DNA from: Burkholderiales bacterium UBA4615
GTDB lineage: Bacteria > Pseudomonadota > Gammaproteobacteria > Burkholderiales > Burkholderiaceae_E
NCBI GenBank assembly: GCA_002386465.1
Contig: DGIT01000052.1
Coordinates: forward strand, 14,135-73,117
DNA: 58,983 nucleotides
Reading direction: 5' to 3'
Positions 33,240-42,778 of this stretch are shown here, in pieces. The notes below the pieces were generated by a model that did no database searches, had not been told where the DNA came from, and worked only from the letters and a program-made list of their open reading frames with translations. A program made the translations under genes and the position numbers. How positions within the stretch are numbered: position 1 is the stretch's first letter; each line of letters begins with the position of its first letter.

Positions 33240-34178
33240 ATGGGGCCGGTCATCATCCGACGATTGCTGGTCTCGATGCCGGCGCTGATCGGGGTTCTGT
33301 TTTTGTGTTTCTGTCTGTTGCAGGTCGTTCCCAGCGACCCGGCACGGATCATTGCGGGTCCTGACGCCAAGGCCGAGGAGGTTGCGGCCGTGCGGGCTGA
33401 GCTCGGACTCGATCGGCCCGTGCTTACACAGTTCGGTGACTACATCGGGCGGGTGGGGCGTGGTGATCTGGGGCGCTCCATCATTTCCAATAAGCCGGTG
33501 AGCGAGGAGCTCGCCGAAACGATCGGACCCACGGTCGAGCTCATGCTCGGCGCCATGCTCATCGCGGTGCCCATCGGGCTGCTGCTGGGCACCCTTGCAG
33601 CGGTGAGGCGAGGGACGGCAGTCGATCGCATCATCATGGCGATCTCGGTGGCGGGCGTCTCAATGCCTGTCTTTTTTATCGGGCTGCTGCTGATTCAATA
33701 CGTGGGATTCAAGTGGGACATGCTGCCCTTTACGGGCCGCACGGGCCCGGTCTGGGACGGCGGATTGCCCAGCCTGATCCTGCCTGCGCTCACGCTCGGC
33801 AGTGTGCTGATCGGGCCGATTGCCCGCATTACCCGCACTGCAGTGCTGGAAGTGCTGGGGGCTGATTTCGTGCGCACGGCCCGCGCCAAGGGATTGCGTG
33901 AGTCGGTCGTCATCGTGCATCACGCACTGCGCAACGCACTCATCCCGGTTGTCACACTCATCGGTTTGCAAGCGGCGTTTCTGCTGGGTGGCGCAGTGGT
34001 CACCGAGACGATGTTCTCCTGGCCAGGGGTGGGCAGGTTAGCCGTGGGCGCCATCATTTCAAGCGACTTTCCGACTGCACAGGGCGCAATCATGATTCTC
34101 GCCATTGCGTTCCTTGCCATCAATCTGCTGGTGGATGTGCTCTACGTGTATCTCGACCCAAGGGTGCAGCGCGCATGA
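33240..34178 (+). CDS. Peptide/nickel-type ABC importer permease 1 (DppB/OppB-like)
   Basis: This is an inner-membrane permease of 312 residues with six helices. The family N-terminus MGPVIIRRLLVSMPALIGVLFLCFCLLQVVPSDPAR is followed by the LTQFGDYIGRVGRGDLGRSI segment. The EAA loop facing the ATPases lies in VRTARAKGLRESVVIVHHALRNALIPV. AGGAGGAGAC gives a strong ribosome-binding site. Gene order permease, permease, binding protein, ATPase, ATPase makes a complete importer. Its stop overlaps the next start (ATGA). Confidence 0.92.
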   Translation: MGPVIIRRLLVSMPALIGVLFLCFCLLQVVPSDPARIIAGPDAKAEEVAAVRAELGLDRPVLTQFGDYIGRVGRGDLGRSIISNKPVSEELAETIGPTVELMLGAMLIAVPIGLLLGTLAAVRRGTAVDRIIMAISVAGVSMPVFFIGLLLIQYVGFKWDMLPFTGRTGPVWDGGLPSLILPALTLGSVLIGPIARITRTAVLEVLGADFVRTARAKGLRESVVIVHHALRNALIPVVTLIGLQAAFLLGGAVVTETMFSWPGVGRLAVGAIISSDFPTAQGAIMILAIAFLAINLLVDVLYVYLDPRVQRA

Positions 34179-35083
34179 GTACGCCCGTGGTCCCAATCGG
34201 CTCCAGCGCTTCAACGGCGGCAGGGTCAGCTGGCGCGCAAGAAGGCCTGCTGCGCCGTGATGGCGTGCTGCTGCGCCTTGCCCGTGACAAGGTGGCACTG
34301 ACTGCAGCCATCGTGCTGGCACTGATCTCGCTAGCGGCCATCTTCGCGCCGCTGATTGCGCCCTACGATCCTTATTTCACCGATCTGAGTAAGTCCATGG
34401 CACCGCCGGATGCGGTGAACTGGTTTGGCACAGACAATACTGGGCGCGATATTTTCAGCCGCGTGCTCTTTGGCGCGCGCAACACGCTGATGATGGGCTT
34501 GGCGGGCGTGCTGATAGGCGGGCTGCTGGGCGGTGCGATCGGGATTGTGGCTGCGTTCTATCGCAAGCTCGATCCATGGATCATGCGCTTGGTCGATGTC
34601 ATGCTGGCTTTTCCAGCCATCCTGATCGGTCTGGCGGTCGCGGCTATTGTTGGCCCTGGCATGGAGTCGGTCGTCATTGCCCTGGTCGTCTCTACCGTGC
34701 CGGATGTGGCGCGCGTGGCTCGCGGTTCCGCGATTGGCATTATGGGCCAGGAGTTCATGGAGGCGGGCAGGGCGGTGGGTGTATCCAATCGTACGCTGAT
34801 CTGGCGCTACCTCACCCTTAATTGCATCTCGACCATTTCGGTCTTTCTCACGCTTCGATTCGGTCAGGTGATCCTTGTTGGCTCGGCGCTTGGTTTTCTG
34901 GGTATGGGGGCGCAACCACCGGAAGCAGAGTTGGGCATGATGGCAGCGCAAGGGCGGGATTTTCTGTTCATTGCACCGCATATTGCAACCATGCCGAGCC
35001 TCGCCATTCTGCTGATCGTTCTGGCGGCCAATTTGCTGGGCGACGCTGTGCGAGATGTTCTCGATCCGAGGCTGCAGCAATGA
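34175..35083 (+). CDS. Peptide/nickel-type ABC importer permease 2 (DppC/OppC-like)
   Basis: The 302-residue permease has an N-terminal cytoplasmic tail, then helix 1 (VALTAAIVLALISLAAIF) and LIAPYDPYFTDLSKSMAPP. The Dpp/Opp segment NWFGTDNTGRDIFSRVLFGARNTL comes before five further helices. Its EAA loop is FMEAGRAVGVSNRTLIWRYLTLN, which couples to the ATPase. It forms the transmembrane dimer with the preceding permease, to which it is coupled by a four-base overlap. Confidence 0.92.
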   Translation: MSTPVVPIGSSASTAAGSAGAQEGLLRRDGVLLRLARDKVALTAAIVLALISLAAIFAPLIAPYDPYFTDLSKSMAPPDAVNWFGTDNTGRDIFSRVLFGARNTLMMGLAGVLIGGLLGGAIGIVAAFYRKLDPWIMRLVDVMLAFPAILIGLAVAAIVGPGMESVVIALVVSTVPDVARVARGSAIGIMGQEFMEAGRAVGVSNRTLIWRYLTLNCISTISVFLTLRFGQVILVGSALGFLGMGAQPPEAELGMMAAQGRDFLFIAPHIATMPSLAILLIVLAANLLGDAVRDVLDPRLQQ

Positions 35084-35210
35084 TCCGGAACGCAGCCTTG
35101 CATGACCCACCCTGAGCTAAAGAGCCAGGCGCATCGCATTCGTGTTGAACTATTTGATTTGCATCGTGAAACAGAGGTTCCTCAGGAACCCGCATCCAGG
35201 AGACAAAGCC

Positions 35211-36779
35211 ATGCTCACTCTCAGAACCGCTCTGGCCACGGCAGGCACCACCGTGTCGTTACTGGCAACGGTCGCCCATGCCCAGACTCTGAATTACATG
35301 AAGGCGCTGGATGCGCCGCACTTCGATGGCCATCGTACGACCTGGTCTCCGACCGGAGATGTTGTACACCTGATCCAGGACACCCTTACGGCGCTGGACT
35401 GGGATGGCAAGACGCCGCTGCCGCTGCTGGCCAAGTCCTGGACCATCAGTCCCGATGGCAAGACCTATACCTTCAAGCTGCGCGACGATGTCACGTTCTG
35501 CAGTGGCAAGAAATTCACAGCGGCCGATGTGGTCTACAGCTTCACCAGGCAGCGCGAAGTGAAAGGTCCCTATGCCTGGCGGGCCGGCAAGATCAAGGAA
35601 CTGAGGGCGGTCGACCCGTACACCGTTCACTATGAGATGACCGAGCCGTATTCGGACCTTCTGGTGCAACTGGCCATGTTCAACAACGCCATTCACAACA
35701 AGGAAAGTGTGGAGTCGTTGGGCAAGGATTACGGGACGAAGGCGGTTGATGGCACCGGGCCCTGGTGTTTCGTGTCATGGCAGCCGCGTACTGAGACGGT
35801 GCTCAGGCGCCACGATGCCTACAAGTGGGGCCCGTCGATGTACAAGAACCCGGGGCCGGTGAAGTTCGAGCGCATGTCGATCAAGATCGTGCCCGAAGAC
35901 TCCAGCCGCCTGGCGGCCATGATGGGCGGGCGCTTCGATATCACGCCGCATTTCCCCACGCAGTTCATCGACCAGGCCAAGAAGGCGCCGATGCTCAATG
36001 TGGAAAAGGCCAACCCCAATTTTCAGCTGATGTACTTTGGTTTCAAGGCTGATCGTCCGCTGGTCAATGACAAGCGTGTGCGTGAAGCCATGAGCATTGC
36101 GCTCAACCGCGCCGAGCTGACCAAGGCTGTGATGCTGGGCCAGGCCGAGCCGGCCTATACCTACATCGACCCGAATGCGCTGGATTTTGCGCCGTCCACC
36201 AAGGGCATCATCAAGGAAGATCTCAACCGCGCGAAGAAGCTGCTTGATGAGGCCGGCTGGAAGCCAGGCCCGGATGGCATCCGGGTGAAGGATGGTGTGC
36301 GTTTGGCCCCCATCGTGTACATCCCGCAGGTCACCTACTTTCCGCGTATGACCGAAGCCATCCAGGGGCAACTGCGCAAGATTGGCGTGGACTGGCGCAT
36401 CACTGCGCTGGACTCCACGATCATGCCAGCCAAGCTCAGCGGGCAGGATTTTGATATGTGGACCGTGACCGTTCCGTATCTGTCTGCCGGTGAGCTGATG
36501 AATTTCTACTTCGATTCAGCGCAAATCCCTGTGCCCAATCGCATGAACTACAAGGATGCCCAGACCGATGAGTCGATCCGACTCGGTCGCGTCGCCCTCA
36601 CCGATGCCGATCGCGCCAAGGCTTATGGCGCAGCGCAGGAGCGGGTGATGAATGAGCACCTCTGGATCCCGGTCATGAACGTCAACATGTATCAGACCTC
36701 CAACAAGAAGCTCAAGGGCGCCCGCGCGCACATGCTCTTTCAGTACACCTTCTACAAAGGTCTGGATGTTTCGTACTGA
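35211..36779 (+). CDS. ABC importer periplasmic substrate-binding protein (SBP_bac_5 family)
   Basis: The 522-residue protein has a signal peptide ending VAHAQ and a family 5 binding fold. Visible landmarks are LAKSWTISPDGKTYTFKLRDDVTFCSGKKFTAADVVYSF in pieces, GTGPWCF, NPGPVKFERMSIKIVPEDSSRLAAM, and the C-terminal IPVMNVNMYQTSN. The ATG at 35211 with AGGAGA upstream is preferred to one at 35142. It delivers ligand to the adjacent permeases. Family 5 proteins bind peptides, nickel, opines and other organics, so the ligand is open, probably the substrate of this island. Confidence 0.92.
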   Translation: MLTLRTALATAGTTVSLLATVAHAQTLNYMKALDAPHFDGHRTTWSPTGDVVHLIQDTLTALDWDGKTPLPLLAKSWTISPDGKTYTFKLRDDVTFCSGKKFTAADVVYSFTRQREVKGPYAWRAGKIKELRAVDPYTVHYEMTEPYSDLLVQLAMFNNAIHNKESVESLGKDYGTKAVDGTGPWCFVSWQPRTETVLRRHDAYKWGPSMYKNPGPVKFERMSIKIVPEDSSRLAAMMGGRFDITPHFPTQFIDQAKKAPMLNVEKANPNFQLMYFGFKADRPLVNDKRVREAMSIALNRAELTKAVMLGQAEPAYTYIDPNALDFAPSTKGIIKEDLNRAKKLLDEAGWKPGPDGIRVKDGVRLAPIVYIPQVTYFPRMTEAIQGQLRKIGVDWRITALDSTIMPAKLSGQDFDMWTVTVPYLSAGELMNFYFDSAQIPVPNRMNYKDAQTDESIRLGRVALTDADRAKAYGAAQERVMNEHLWIPVMNVNMYQTSNKKLKGARAHMLFQYTFYKGLDVSY

Positions 36780-36859
36780 GGCGGGCTGATGGCGCATGTT
36801 CTGATGAGCCCCGGTCTTACTCTGTCCGCTGTCCGATCTCGAGCATGGAGCGTTGAGCG

Positions 36860-37936
36860 ATGAGTGCTGCACACCCCTCGGGCACTGCTACGGCAGTGCG
36901 CTCCGGGCAGGCGCCAGCTGAGGGTGAAGCGCTCCTGCAGGTTCGTGAACTCAAGACCTGGTTTGAAACCGATCGCGGTCTGTTCCGTGCGGTGGATGGC
37001 ATCAGCTTCGATGTCGGGCGGGGGCGCACAGTCGGGCTGGTGGGTGAATCAGGCTGCGGCAAGAGCGTGACGTCCTTGTCCCTGATGGGGCTCGTGGCGT
37101 CCCCGCCCGGCAAGGTCAGTGCCGAGTCAATCCGCTTCGAAGGTCAGGACCTGCTCGGACTGTCGCCGCAAGCCCGGCGGATGTTGCGTGGTTCCCGGAT
37201 GTCCATGGTCTTTCAGGAGCCGATGACTTCGCTCAACCCGGTTCACACCATTGGTCGGCAGATCGTGGAGGTGATCCGTGCGCATCGCGATCTCAGCATG
37301 GAGGCGGCACGTGCGCGCGCTGTCGAGGTGCTTGAGTTGGTGCGTATTCCATCGGCTGCACAGCGCCTGGACGATTTTCCGCACCACCTCTCGGGCGGCA
37401 TGCGCCAGCGGGTGATGATTGCCATGGCCCTGGCGTGTGAGCCTGCCCTGTTGATCGCGGATGAACCCACAACCGCTCTGGATGTGACGATTCAGGCGCA
37501 GATACTCGAACTGCTTCGTGATCTCCAGCAGCGCCTGGGCATGGCCATCCTGATCATCACCCACGATCTGGGTGTGATCGCGGAGCTGGCGGATGAGGTC
37601 ATCGTGATGTACGCAGGCAAGATCGTTGAGAGCGCACCGGTGAGTGCCTTGTTCAACGATCCGCAGCATCCGTACACCATCGGGTTGCTGGGTTCAATTC
37701 CAAGGCTCGATGTCGAGCGCTCCCGGTTGGCGACCATCGAAGGCACGGTTCCGAGTCCGGCCCGCCAGCCAGCCGGCTGCCGATTCGCGCCGCGTTGCCC
37801 ATTCTCAAATCCGCGCTGCCATGCGGAGCCGCCTCCGCTGCGTGAAATGGCGCCAGGCCATCAGGTGGCATGCTGGCTGGCTCCGGTTGAGTTGCTGCAG
37901 TCATCAGTCGACGTAGCTACAGGGGTCGGGTCATGA
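36860..37936 (+). CDS. ABC importer ATPase 1 (DppD/OppD-like)
   Basis: This 358-residue ATPase has Walker A GESGCGKS, the Q-loop segment MVFQEPMTSLNPV, signature LSGGMRQR, Walker B LLIADEPTTALD and the switch His in IITHDLG. The C-terminal oligopeptide extension binds Fe-S-like Cys residues: GCRFAPRCPFSNPRC and CWLAP. It pairs with the next gene, overlapping it by four bases. An N-terminal Ala-rich stretch of about 25 residues precedes the domain. Confidence 0.93.
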   Translation: MSAAHPSGTATAVRSGQAPAEGEALLQVRELKTWFETDRGLFRAVDGISFDVGRGRTVGLVGESGCGKSVTSLSLMGLVASPPGKVSAESIRFEGQDLLGLSPQARRMLRGSRMSMVFQEPMTSLNPVHTIGRQIVEVIRAHRDLSMEAARARAVEVLELVRIPSAAQRLDDFPHHLSGGMRQRVMIAMALACEPALLIADEPTTALDVTIQAQILELLRDLQQRLGMAILIITHDLGVIAELADEVIVMYAGKIVESAPVSALFNDPQHPYTIGLLGSIPRLDVERSRLATIEGTVPSPARQPAGCRFAPRCPFSNPRCHAEPPPLREMAPGHQVACWLAPVELLQSSVDVATGVGS

Positions 37937-39066
37937 ACGCGCCGCATGCTGTCCCACAGGCTGCGAGCGATGCCGGTGCAATCGACGCGCCCCTCTTGAG
38001 TGTGCGCAGCCTTGTGAAGCACTTTCCGGTCAAGCGTGGCGTGATCGTCAATCGCACCGTGGGCTCGGTGCGTGCAGTGGATGATGTGAGCTTTGATATC
38101 GCGCGGGGAGAGACGCTGGCTCTGGTTGGGGAGTCAGGCTGCGGCAAATCCACCACCGGGCGCATGATCTTGCGTCTGATGGCGCCGACGGGAGGCTCGA
38201 TCCAGTTTCAGGGGCAGGAAATCGCCACCCTTGGTGACGACGCGATGCGACGCATGCGGCGCCACCTTCAGATCATCTTCCAGGACCCGTACGCCTCGCT
38301 GAATCCGCGTATGACCGTGGGCGACATTCTCCTGGAGCCGATGCAGGTTCATGACATTGGCACGCCCGAGGAGCGTTCTGCGCGCGTGCGCGAATTGCTC
38401 GACCTGGTCGGCCTGTTACCGGAGCATGCCCGAAGGTACCCGCATCAGTTCTCAGGCGGGCAGCGCCAGCGCATTGGCATTGCGCGCGCGCTGGCGGTAC
38501 AGCCCGATCTGATCGTGTGCGACGAGCCGGTCTCTGCGCTCGATGTCTCGATTCAAGCGCAGGTTGTGAACCTGCTGCAGGATCTGCAGCAGCGCTTCGG
38601 GCTTTCGTACCTCTTCATCGCTCACGACCTTGCCGTGGTCAAGCACATCAGCGATCGCGTTGCGGTGATGTACCTGGGCAGACTGGTTGAGGTGGCTGAC
38701 AAGCAAACCTTGTACGCACACCCACTGCATCCCTATACCCAGGCGCTGTTGTCGGCCATCCCTCGCCCGGACCCTGGCGCGCAACGTCAGCGCATCATGC
38801 TGACCGGCGATGTGCCCAGTGCGATGAAACCGCCCGAGGGGTGCCGCTTCCATACCCGTTGTCCGCATGCACAGGAGAGATGCCGCCAGGAGGTTCCGAT
38901 TTTGCGCGAAGCGCAGCCTGGTCACCGCGTGGCTTGCCATTTCTTCGAGACGCTGCCCGCCCCCGCGCCGTATGCGCCAGGGGCTGCGGGTCAGGCTGTC
39001 CGTTTTGAGCGGCGGCTCGCCGCCTTCGAAGCGGCAGCGCGTGACTGCACCGCCTCGAGGGGTTGA
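37933..39066 (+). CDS. ABC importer ATPase 2 (DppF/OppF-like)
   Basis: The 377-residue partner ATPase shows Walker A GESGCGKSTTG, IIFQDPYASLNPR, the signature FSGGQRQRIGIARAL, Walker B LIVCDEPVSALD and FIAHDLAVV. The Cys-rich tail GCRFHTRCPHAQERC is typical of OppF/DppF. It completes the five-gene importer. The C-terminal extension after CHFFETLP (about 40 Ala- and Pro-rich residues) is longer than usual. The convergent Bug receptor gene ends only 7 bases beyond. Confidence 0.93.
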   Translation: MNAPHAVPQAASDAGAIDAPLLSVRSLVKHFPVKRGVIVNRTVGSVRAVDDVSFDIARGETLALVGESGCGKSTTGRMILRLMAPTGGSIQFQGQEIATLGDDAMRRMRRHLQIIFQDPYASLNPRMTVGDILLEPMQVHDIGTPEERSARVRELLDLVGLLPEHARRYPHQFSGGQRQRIGIARALAVQPDLIVCDEPVSALDVSIQAQVVNLLQDLQQRFGLSYLFIAHDLAVVKHISDRVAVMYLGRLVEVADKQTLYAHPLHPYTQALLSAIPRPDPGAQRQRIMLTGDVPSAMKPPEGCRFHTRCPHAQERCRQEVPILREAQPGHRVACHFFETLPAPAPYAPGAAGQAVRFERRLAAFEAAARDCTASRG

Positions 39067-39073
39067 GACTGGC

Positions 39074-40072
39074 TTATTCCGGCGTATAGCCGACGTTCTT
39101 CATCATGTCCTGGAAGGTGCCCACCAGGCGGGTCTGACGGGTCTGGAACTCGGTGGGTGTGGACGTGAGGACGTCCAGCCCCATGCCTTCCAGCTTACCG
39201 CGCAGATCGGCCGATTCGGTGGTCGCGCGCAGTTCGCGGTTCCAGGCGTCAATGATGGCTGGCGGCATCTTGGGTGGCCCATAGAAGCCGTAAAAGCCCT
39301 CGTAGGTCGCCTTGGGGTGCCCCAGCTCAGCGAAGGTCGGAATATCGGGTGCTGACGCCGATCGCTTTTGCGAACTCACGCCCAGAATGCGCAGGCGCCC
39401 GGCCTGATGCTGGGTGAGAAAGTCGGTCAGGCCACCGCACCCTGCGGGAATGTGTCCTGCCATGAGATCAGTCATTAGCGGTGCAGCGCCTTTGTAGGCC
39501 ACTGCTTCCAGCGGAAATCCGACCGACTGGCCCAGCAGGTTACCTACGAATTGCGTATTGCTGCCCAGGGCGGTCGTGCCGAAGTTGTGCCGGTTCGGGT
39601 TCTGCTTGAGCCAGGCAATGTATTCGGCCAGGGTGCGAACGTTCAGCGTGTTTGATGCCACATAGGCGGTGCAGGTCAGGCCGGTGAGCACGATCGGCGT
39701 CAGGTCACGTTCCAGATCGAAGCCTGGATTTTTGCGCGTGACCGCTTGAGCGACTGTGGTGGCCGAGGTACCGAACATCAGCACCGTGCCATCTGGAGGC
39801 AACTTTTTCAGGGCGTCAATCGCAATCACACCGCTTGCGCCCGCACGATTTTCAACCACCACGTTCAGGCCGGTGCGTTCCCGCATTTTTTCCGCACAGG
39901 CGCGTGCCATGAGGTCTGTGCCGCCCCCTGGCGGGAAGCCCGCCAAAATGCGGATTGTCCCGGAAGGCAGCCCGGAGGCGGATTGCGCAAAGGCCTGAGG
40001 CATGAGCCCACCGAGGCTCGCTGCACCGGCAGCTTGAATCAGCGCCCGACGCTGGCGCGAAGTTGAATGCAT
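39074..40072 (-). CDS. Bug-family tripartite tricarboxylate transporter substrate-binding protein
   Basis: This periplasmic receptor of 332 residues belongs to the TctC/Bug family, which is expanded in Burkholderiales. The N-terminus, with QRRALIQAAGAASLG, resembles a Tat or Sec signal ending QAFAQ. Family landmarks are GTIRILAGFPPGGGTDLMAR, VVVENRAGASGVIA, GSNTQFVGNLLGQ, YKGAAPLMTDLMAGHI and DIPTFAELGHP. No TctA or TctB membrane subunits are nearby. Such orphan receptors may share a distant permease or act as sensors. A second, decayed copy lies at 43.5-44.4 kb. Confidence 0.9.
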   Translation of the reverse strand: MHSTSRQRRALIQAAGAASLGGLMPQAFAQSASGLPSGTIRILAGFPPGGGTDLMARACAEKMRERTGLNVVVENRAGASGVIAIDALKKLPPDGTVLMFGTSATTVAQAVTRKNPGFDLERDLTPIVLTGLTCTAYVASNTLNVRTLAEYIAWLKQNPNRHNFGTTALGSNTQFVGNLLGQSVGFPLEAVAYKGAAPLMTDLMAGHIPAGCGGLTDFLTQHQAGRLRILGVSSQKRSASAPDIPTFAELGHPKATYEGFYGFYGPPKMPPAIIDAWNRELRATTESADLRGKLEGMGLDVLTSTPTEFQTRQTRLVGTFQDMMKNVGYTPE

Positions 40073-40115
40073 GGTGTTTCTCCTGATGCTTAGCCCCGTG
40101 ATCAGGGCAGCTGAG

Positions 40116-40131
40116 CCAGGCTTGTGCCTGG
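40116..40131. terminator. Short hairpin after the aldehyde dehydrogenase gene
   Basis: The inverted repeat CCAGGC-ttgt-GCCTGG, 6 bp with a 4-base loop, lies in the 162-base gap between the aldehyde dehydrogenase stop and the Bug receptor start (both minus strand). It could end the dehydrogenase transcript or lie in the leader of the receptor gene. No T-run follows, so the call is weak. Confidence 0.3.
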
Positions 40132-40234
40132 CGCTCGGTCAGTACTTACGGACCCTTTACTTACTGGCCCTTTGTGCAGGGTGTGGACGCACAGCCGCAC
40201 CCCCCTGCTGGTCTTGCTGCGTGATTGCTGAAAA

Positions 40235-41674
40235 TCAGGCCGCCACGGCTGGGTGGTAACCGAGGATGGCCTTGGTCTCGAGAAACTCCTCCAGACCCCA
40301 CACGCCGAATTCCCGGCCATTGCCGGATTGCTTGTAGCCGCCAAATGGTGAGCCCGGATCAACACCCGCACCATTCACATGAATGTTGCCGGCACGGATC
40401 TGGCGCGCCACCTTGCGGGCACGCTCGATATCACCTGACTGCACATAGCCAGACAGGCCATAGGGCGTGTCGTTGGCAATGCGCACGGCGTCGGCGTCGT
40501 CCTGATAACCGATGATGGACAGCACCGGCCCGAAGATTTCCTCGCGGGCAATGGTCATCTGGTTGGTAACGTGCGAGAACACGGTGGGCTTCACGAAGTA
40601 GCCCTTGCTTAGTCCCTCGGGCAGGCCAGTGCCGCCGATTTCCAGTTTGGCGCCTTCATCGATGCCCTTCTGGATCAGGGCCTGGATCTTGTCGAACTGC
40701 ATCTTCGAGACGACCGGACCGGCCTTCGTTTCAGCCGAGTTCGGGTCGCCGACCGTCACCTTTGCAGCGGCCGCCTTGGCAATGGCTGCCGCCTCGTCCA
40801 TGCGGCTCATCGGCACCAGCATGCGGGTGGGCGCGTTGCAAGATTGACCGGTGTTGCTGGTGCACGAGAACAGGCCGGCGCTGATGGCTTTCGAGAAATC
40901 GGCGTCGTCCAGAATGATGTTGGCCGACTTGCCGCCGAGTTCCTGCGTGACCCGCTTGACCGTGGGCGCAGCGTTTTGCGCCACCAGCACGCCTGCGCGT
41001 GTGGAGCCCGTGAACGACACCATGTCCACTTCGGGGTGCTTCGAGAGGGCCGTGCCCACGCCGGGGCCGTCACCGTTCACCAGATTGAATACACCGGCCG
41101 GCACACCTGCTTCATGCAGCACCTCTGCAAACAGGATCGCGTTGAGCGGAGCGATTTCGGTGGGCTTGAGCACCATAGTGCAGCCTGCGGCAAGTGCCGG
41201 GGCGACCTTGGCTGCGATCTGGTTAAGCGGCCAGTTCCAGGGGGTGATGAGTGCGCACACGCCAATGGCTTCGTGCACCACGCGGCTGCGGCCCACATCC
41301 TTTTCCCATTCAAAAGCCTTGAGGGCCTTGAGTGCGTGCATCAGATGGCCCAGGCCCGAGGGGGCTTGAGCGGCGCTGGCCAGCGACATGGGCGCACCCA
41401 TTTCCTTGGACACCGCCTCGGCGATCTCGGGCATGCGACGCTTGTAGACAGCGATGATTTTTTCGAGCAGGGCAGCACGCTCATCGATCGAGGTTTGCGA
41501 AAAGCTCTCGAAGGCGCGGCGCGCGGCCTTCACGGCGCGATCGACGTCCTGTTCGTCGCCGATGGCAACCGTGCCGATGACTTCTTCGGTCGCCGGGTTG
41601 ATCACCGGCAGGGTGGTGGTGCTTTGCGGTGCGACCCACTGGCCGTCAATGTAGAACTTGAGTGCGTTATCCAT
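40235..41674 (-). CDS. NAD(P)-dependent aldehyde dehydrogenase
   Basis: The 479-residue enzyme oxidises an aldehyde to its acid. Catalytic residues are visible: Asn in TPWNWPLNQ, the general-base Glu in VTQELGGKSAN and the nucleophilic Cys in NTGQSCNAPTR. FTGSTRAGV is the NAD loop and REEIFGPVL closes the core. The start MDNALKFYIDGQWV is typical of the family. It is upstream of the Bug receptor gene and downstream of a crotonase gene on the same strand. It fits late steps of side-chain degradation. Confidence 0.93.
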   Translation of the reverse strand: MDNALKFYIDGQWVAPQSTTTLPVINPATEEVIGTVAIGDEQDVDRAVKAARRAFESFSQTSIDERAALLEKIIAVYKRRMPEIAEAVSKEMGAPMSLASAAQAPSGLGHLMHALKALKAFEWEKDVGRSRVVHEAIGVCALITPWNWPLNQIAAKVAPALAAGCTMVLKPTEIAPLNAILFAEVLHEAGVPAGVFNLVNGDGPGVGTALSKHPEVDMVSFTGSTRAGVLVAQNAAPTVKRVTQELGGKSANIILDDADFSKAISAGLFSCTSNTGQSCNAPTRMLVPMSRMDEAAAIAKAAAAKVTVGDPNSAETKAGPVVSKMQFDKIQALIQKGIDEGAKLEIGGTGLPEGLSKGYFVKPTVFSHVTNQMTIAREEIFGPVLSIIGYQDDADAVRIANDTPYGLSGYVQSGDIERARKVARQIRAGNIHVNGAGVDPGSPFGGYKQSGNGREFGVWGLEEFLETKAILGYHPAVAA

Positions 41675-41755
41675 GGATTCCCCCTAAGTACGTTTCTGAG
41701 TGCATTACTGTGTGCGCATGACATGCGGCCGCCCCTCGGCCGTCAACCCCCGATG

Positions 41756-42601
41756 CTACCGCATGGCGCGGGGCGGCAACTCGACGAAGTCGCCCGCCCG
41801 CTTTTCCGCGTTGGCGCGAATCGCCTCCTGAATTTCCTCTTTTTGCAGCATGCTGGCATTCCAGATGCCGATGTAGTCCAGACCGTCGGCTGTGCCATGG
41901 TCGCGGGCGTAGGTGATCATCTTCTTGCAGCCGTATACCGCCAGCGGAGCCTTTGAGGCAATGTCGCGGGCAATGGCCATCACTTCTGCAAGCATGGTGG
42001 CGTGATCAGGGAACACGCGATTCACAAGCCCGCAGGCCTGTGCTTCGCGCGCAGGCATCCGCCGCGCGGTATAGGCCAACTCGCGCACGATACCCTCCGG
42101 AATCAGCTTGACCAGCCGGGGGAAAGTGCCCACATCGGCGGTCATGCCAATGTTGGTTTCGAAAATGGTGATGAAGGCGTCCTCGGTGGCGTAGCGCATG
42201 TCGCAGGCGGTGACCAGATCGACGCCACCGCCAATACACCCGCCCTGAATAGCGGCCAGCACCGGAATGCGGCATTGCTCGAGCGCGGTGAAGGTGCGCT
42301 GCATGTCCAGCACATGATCGTAGAAGCGCGCGCCATGCTGAAGGCGGGCAGCGCGCTGGGCGTCCGGGCCGGGCGCGATGCTGTTATCGGCGAACATGCC
42401 GGTATCGATACCCGATGAAAAATGCGGCCCAGTCGATGAAATCACGATCACTCTGGCACGCGATTGGCCATCGATGTCGTGAATGATGCGCGGCAGTTCG
42501 TCCCAGAAGGCGCGAATCATGTTGTTGCGCTTGTCGGGGCGGTTGAGCACCACATGCGCGATGCGGTCGGTGATGGAGACGTCGAAGCACTGGTAGGTCA
42601 T
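41756..42601 (-). CDS. Crotonase-family protein, dienoyl-CoA isomerase-like
   Basis: This 281-residue crotonase has three acidic residues at the places used by delta(3,5)-delta(2,4)-dienoyl-CoA isomerase: Asp in GGGVDLVTACDMRY, Glu in FITIFETNIG and Asp in GMTADVGTFPRL. That pattern, with HFSSGIDTGMF at the oxyanion hole, favours double-bond shifting in a dienoyl-CoA over hydration. Such an enzyme is used when odd-numbered double bonds or conjugated dienes arise in beta-oxidation. It may share a transcript with the aldehyde dehydrogenase gene 81 bases downstream. Confidence 0.88.
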   Translation of the reverse strand: MTYQCFDVSITDRIAHVVLNRPDKRNNMIRAFWDELPRIIHDIDGQSRARVIVISSTGPHFSSGIDTGMFADNSIAPGPDAQRAARLQHGARFYDHVLDMQRTFTALEQCRIPVLAAIQGGCIGGGVDLVTACDMRYATEDAFITIFETNIGMTADVGTFPRLVKLIPEGIVRELAYTARRMPAREAQACGLVNRVFPDHATMLAEVMAIARDIASKAPLAVYGCKKMITYARDHGTADGLDYIGIWNASMLQKEEIQEAIRANAEKRAGDFVELPPRAMR

Positions 42602-42778
42602 GGCGTGTCCTGAATGAGGCGAATTCCGATCTTAGCCTGCGACGACCTGACCGCATGGTCTGACACAATCACGCATCTGGGCAGGATGTCGGGGCCGTTC
42701 AGACCTGCCGCATGTCCGATGTACACACCGTGGCGCAACACCTTTGCGCCGAACCATAACGACTCCGGGAGCACTCGA

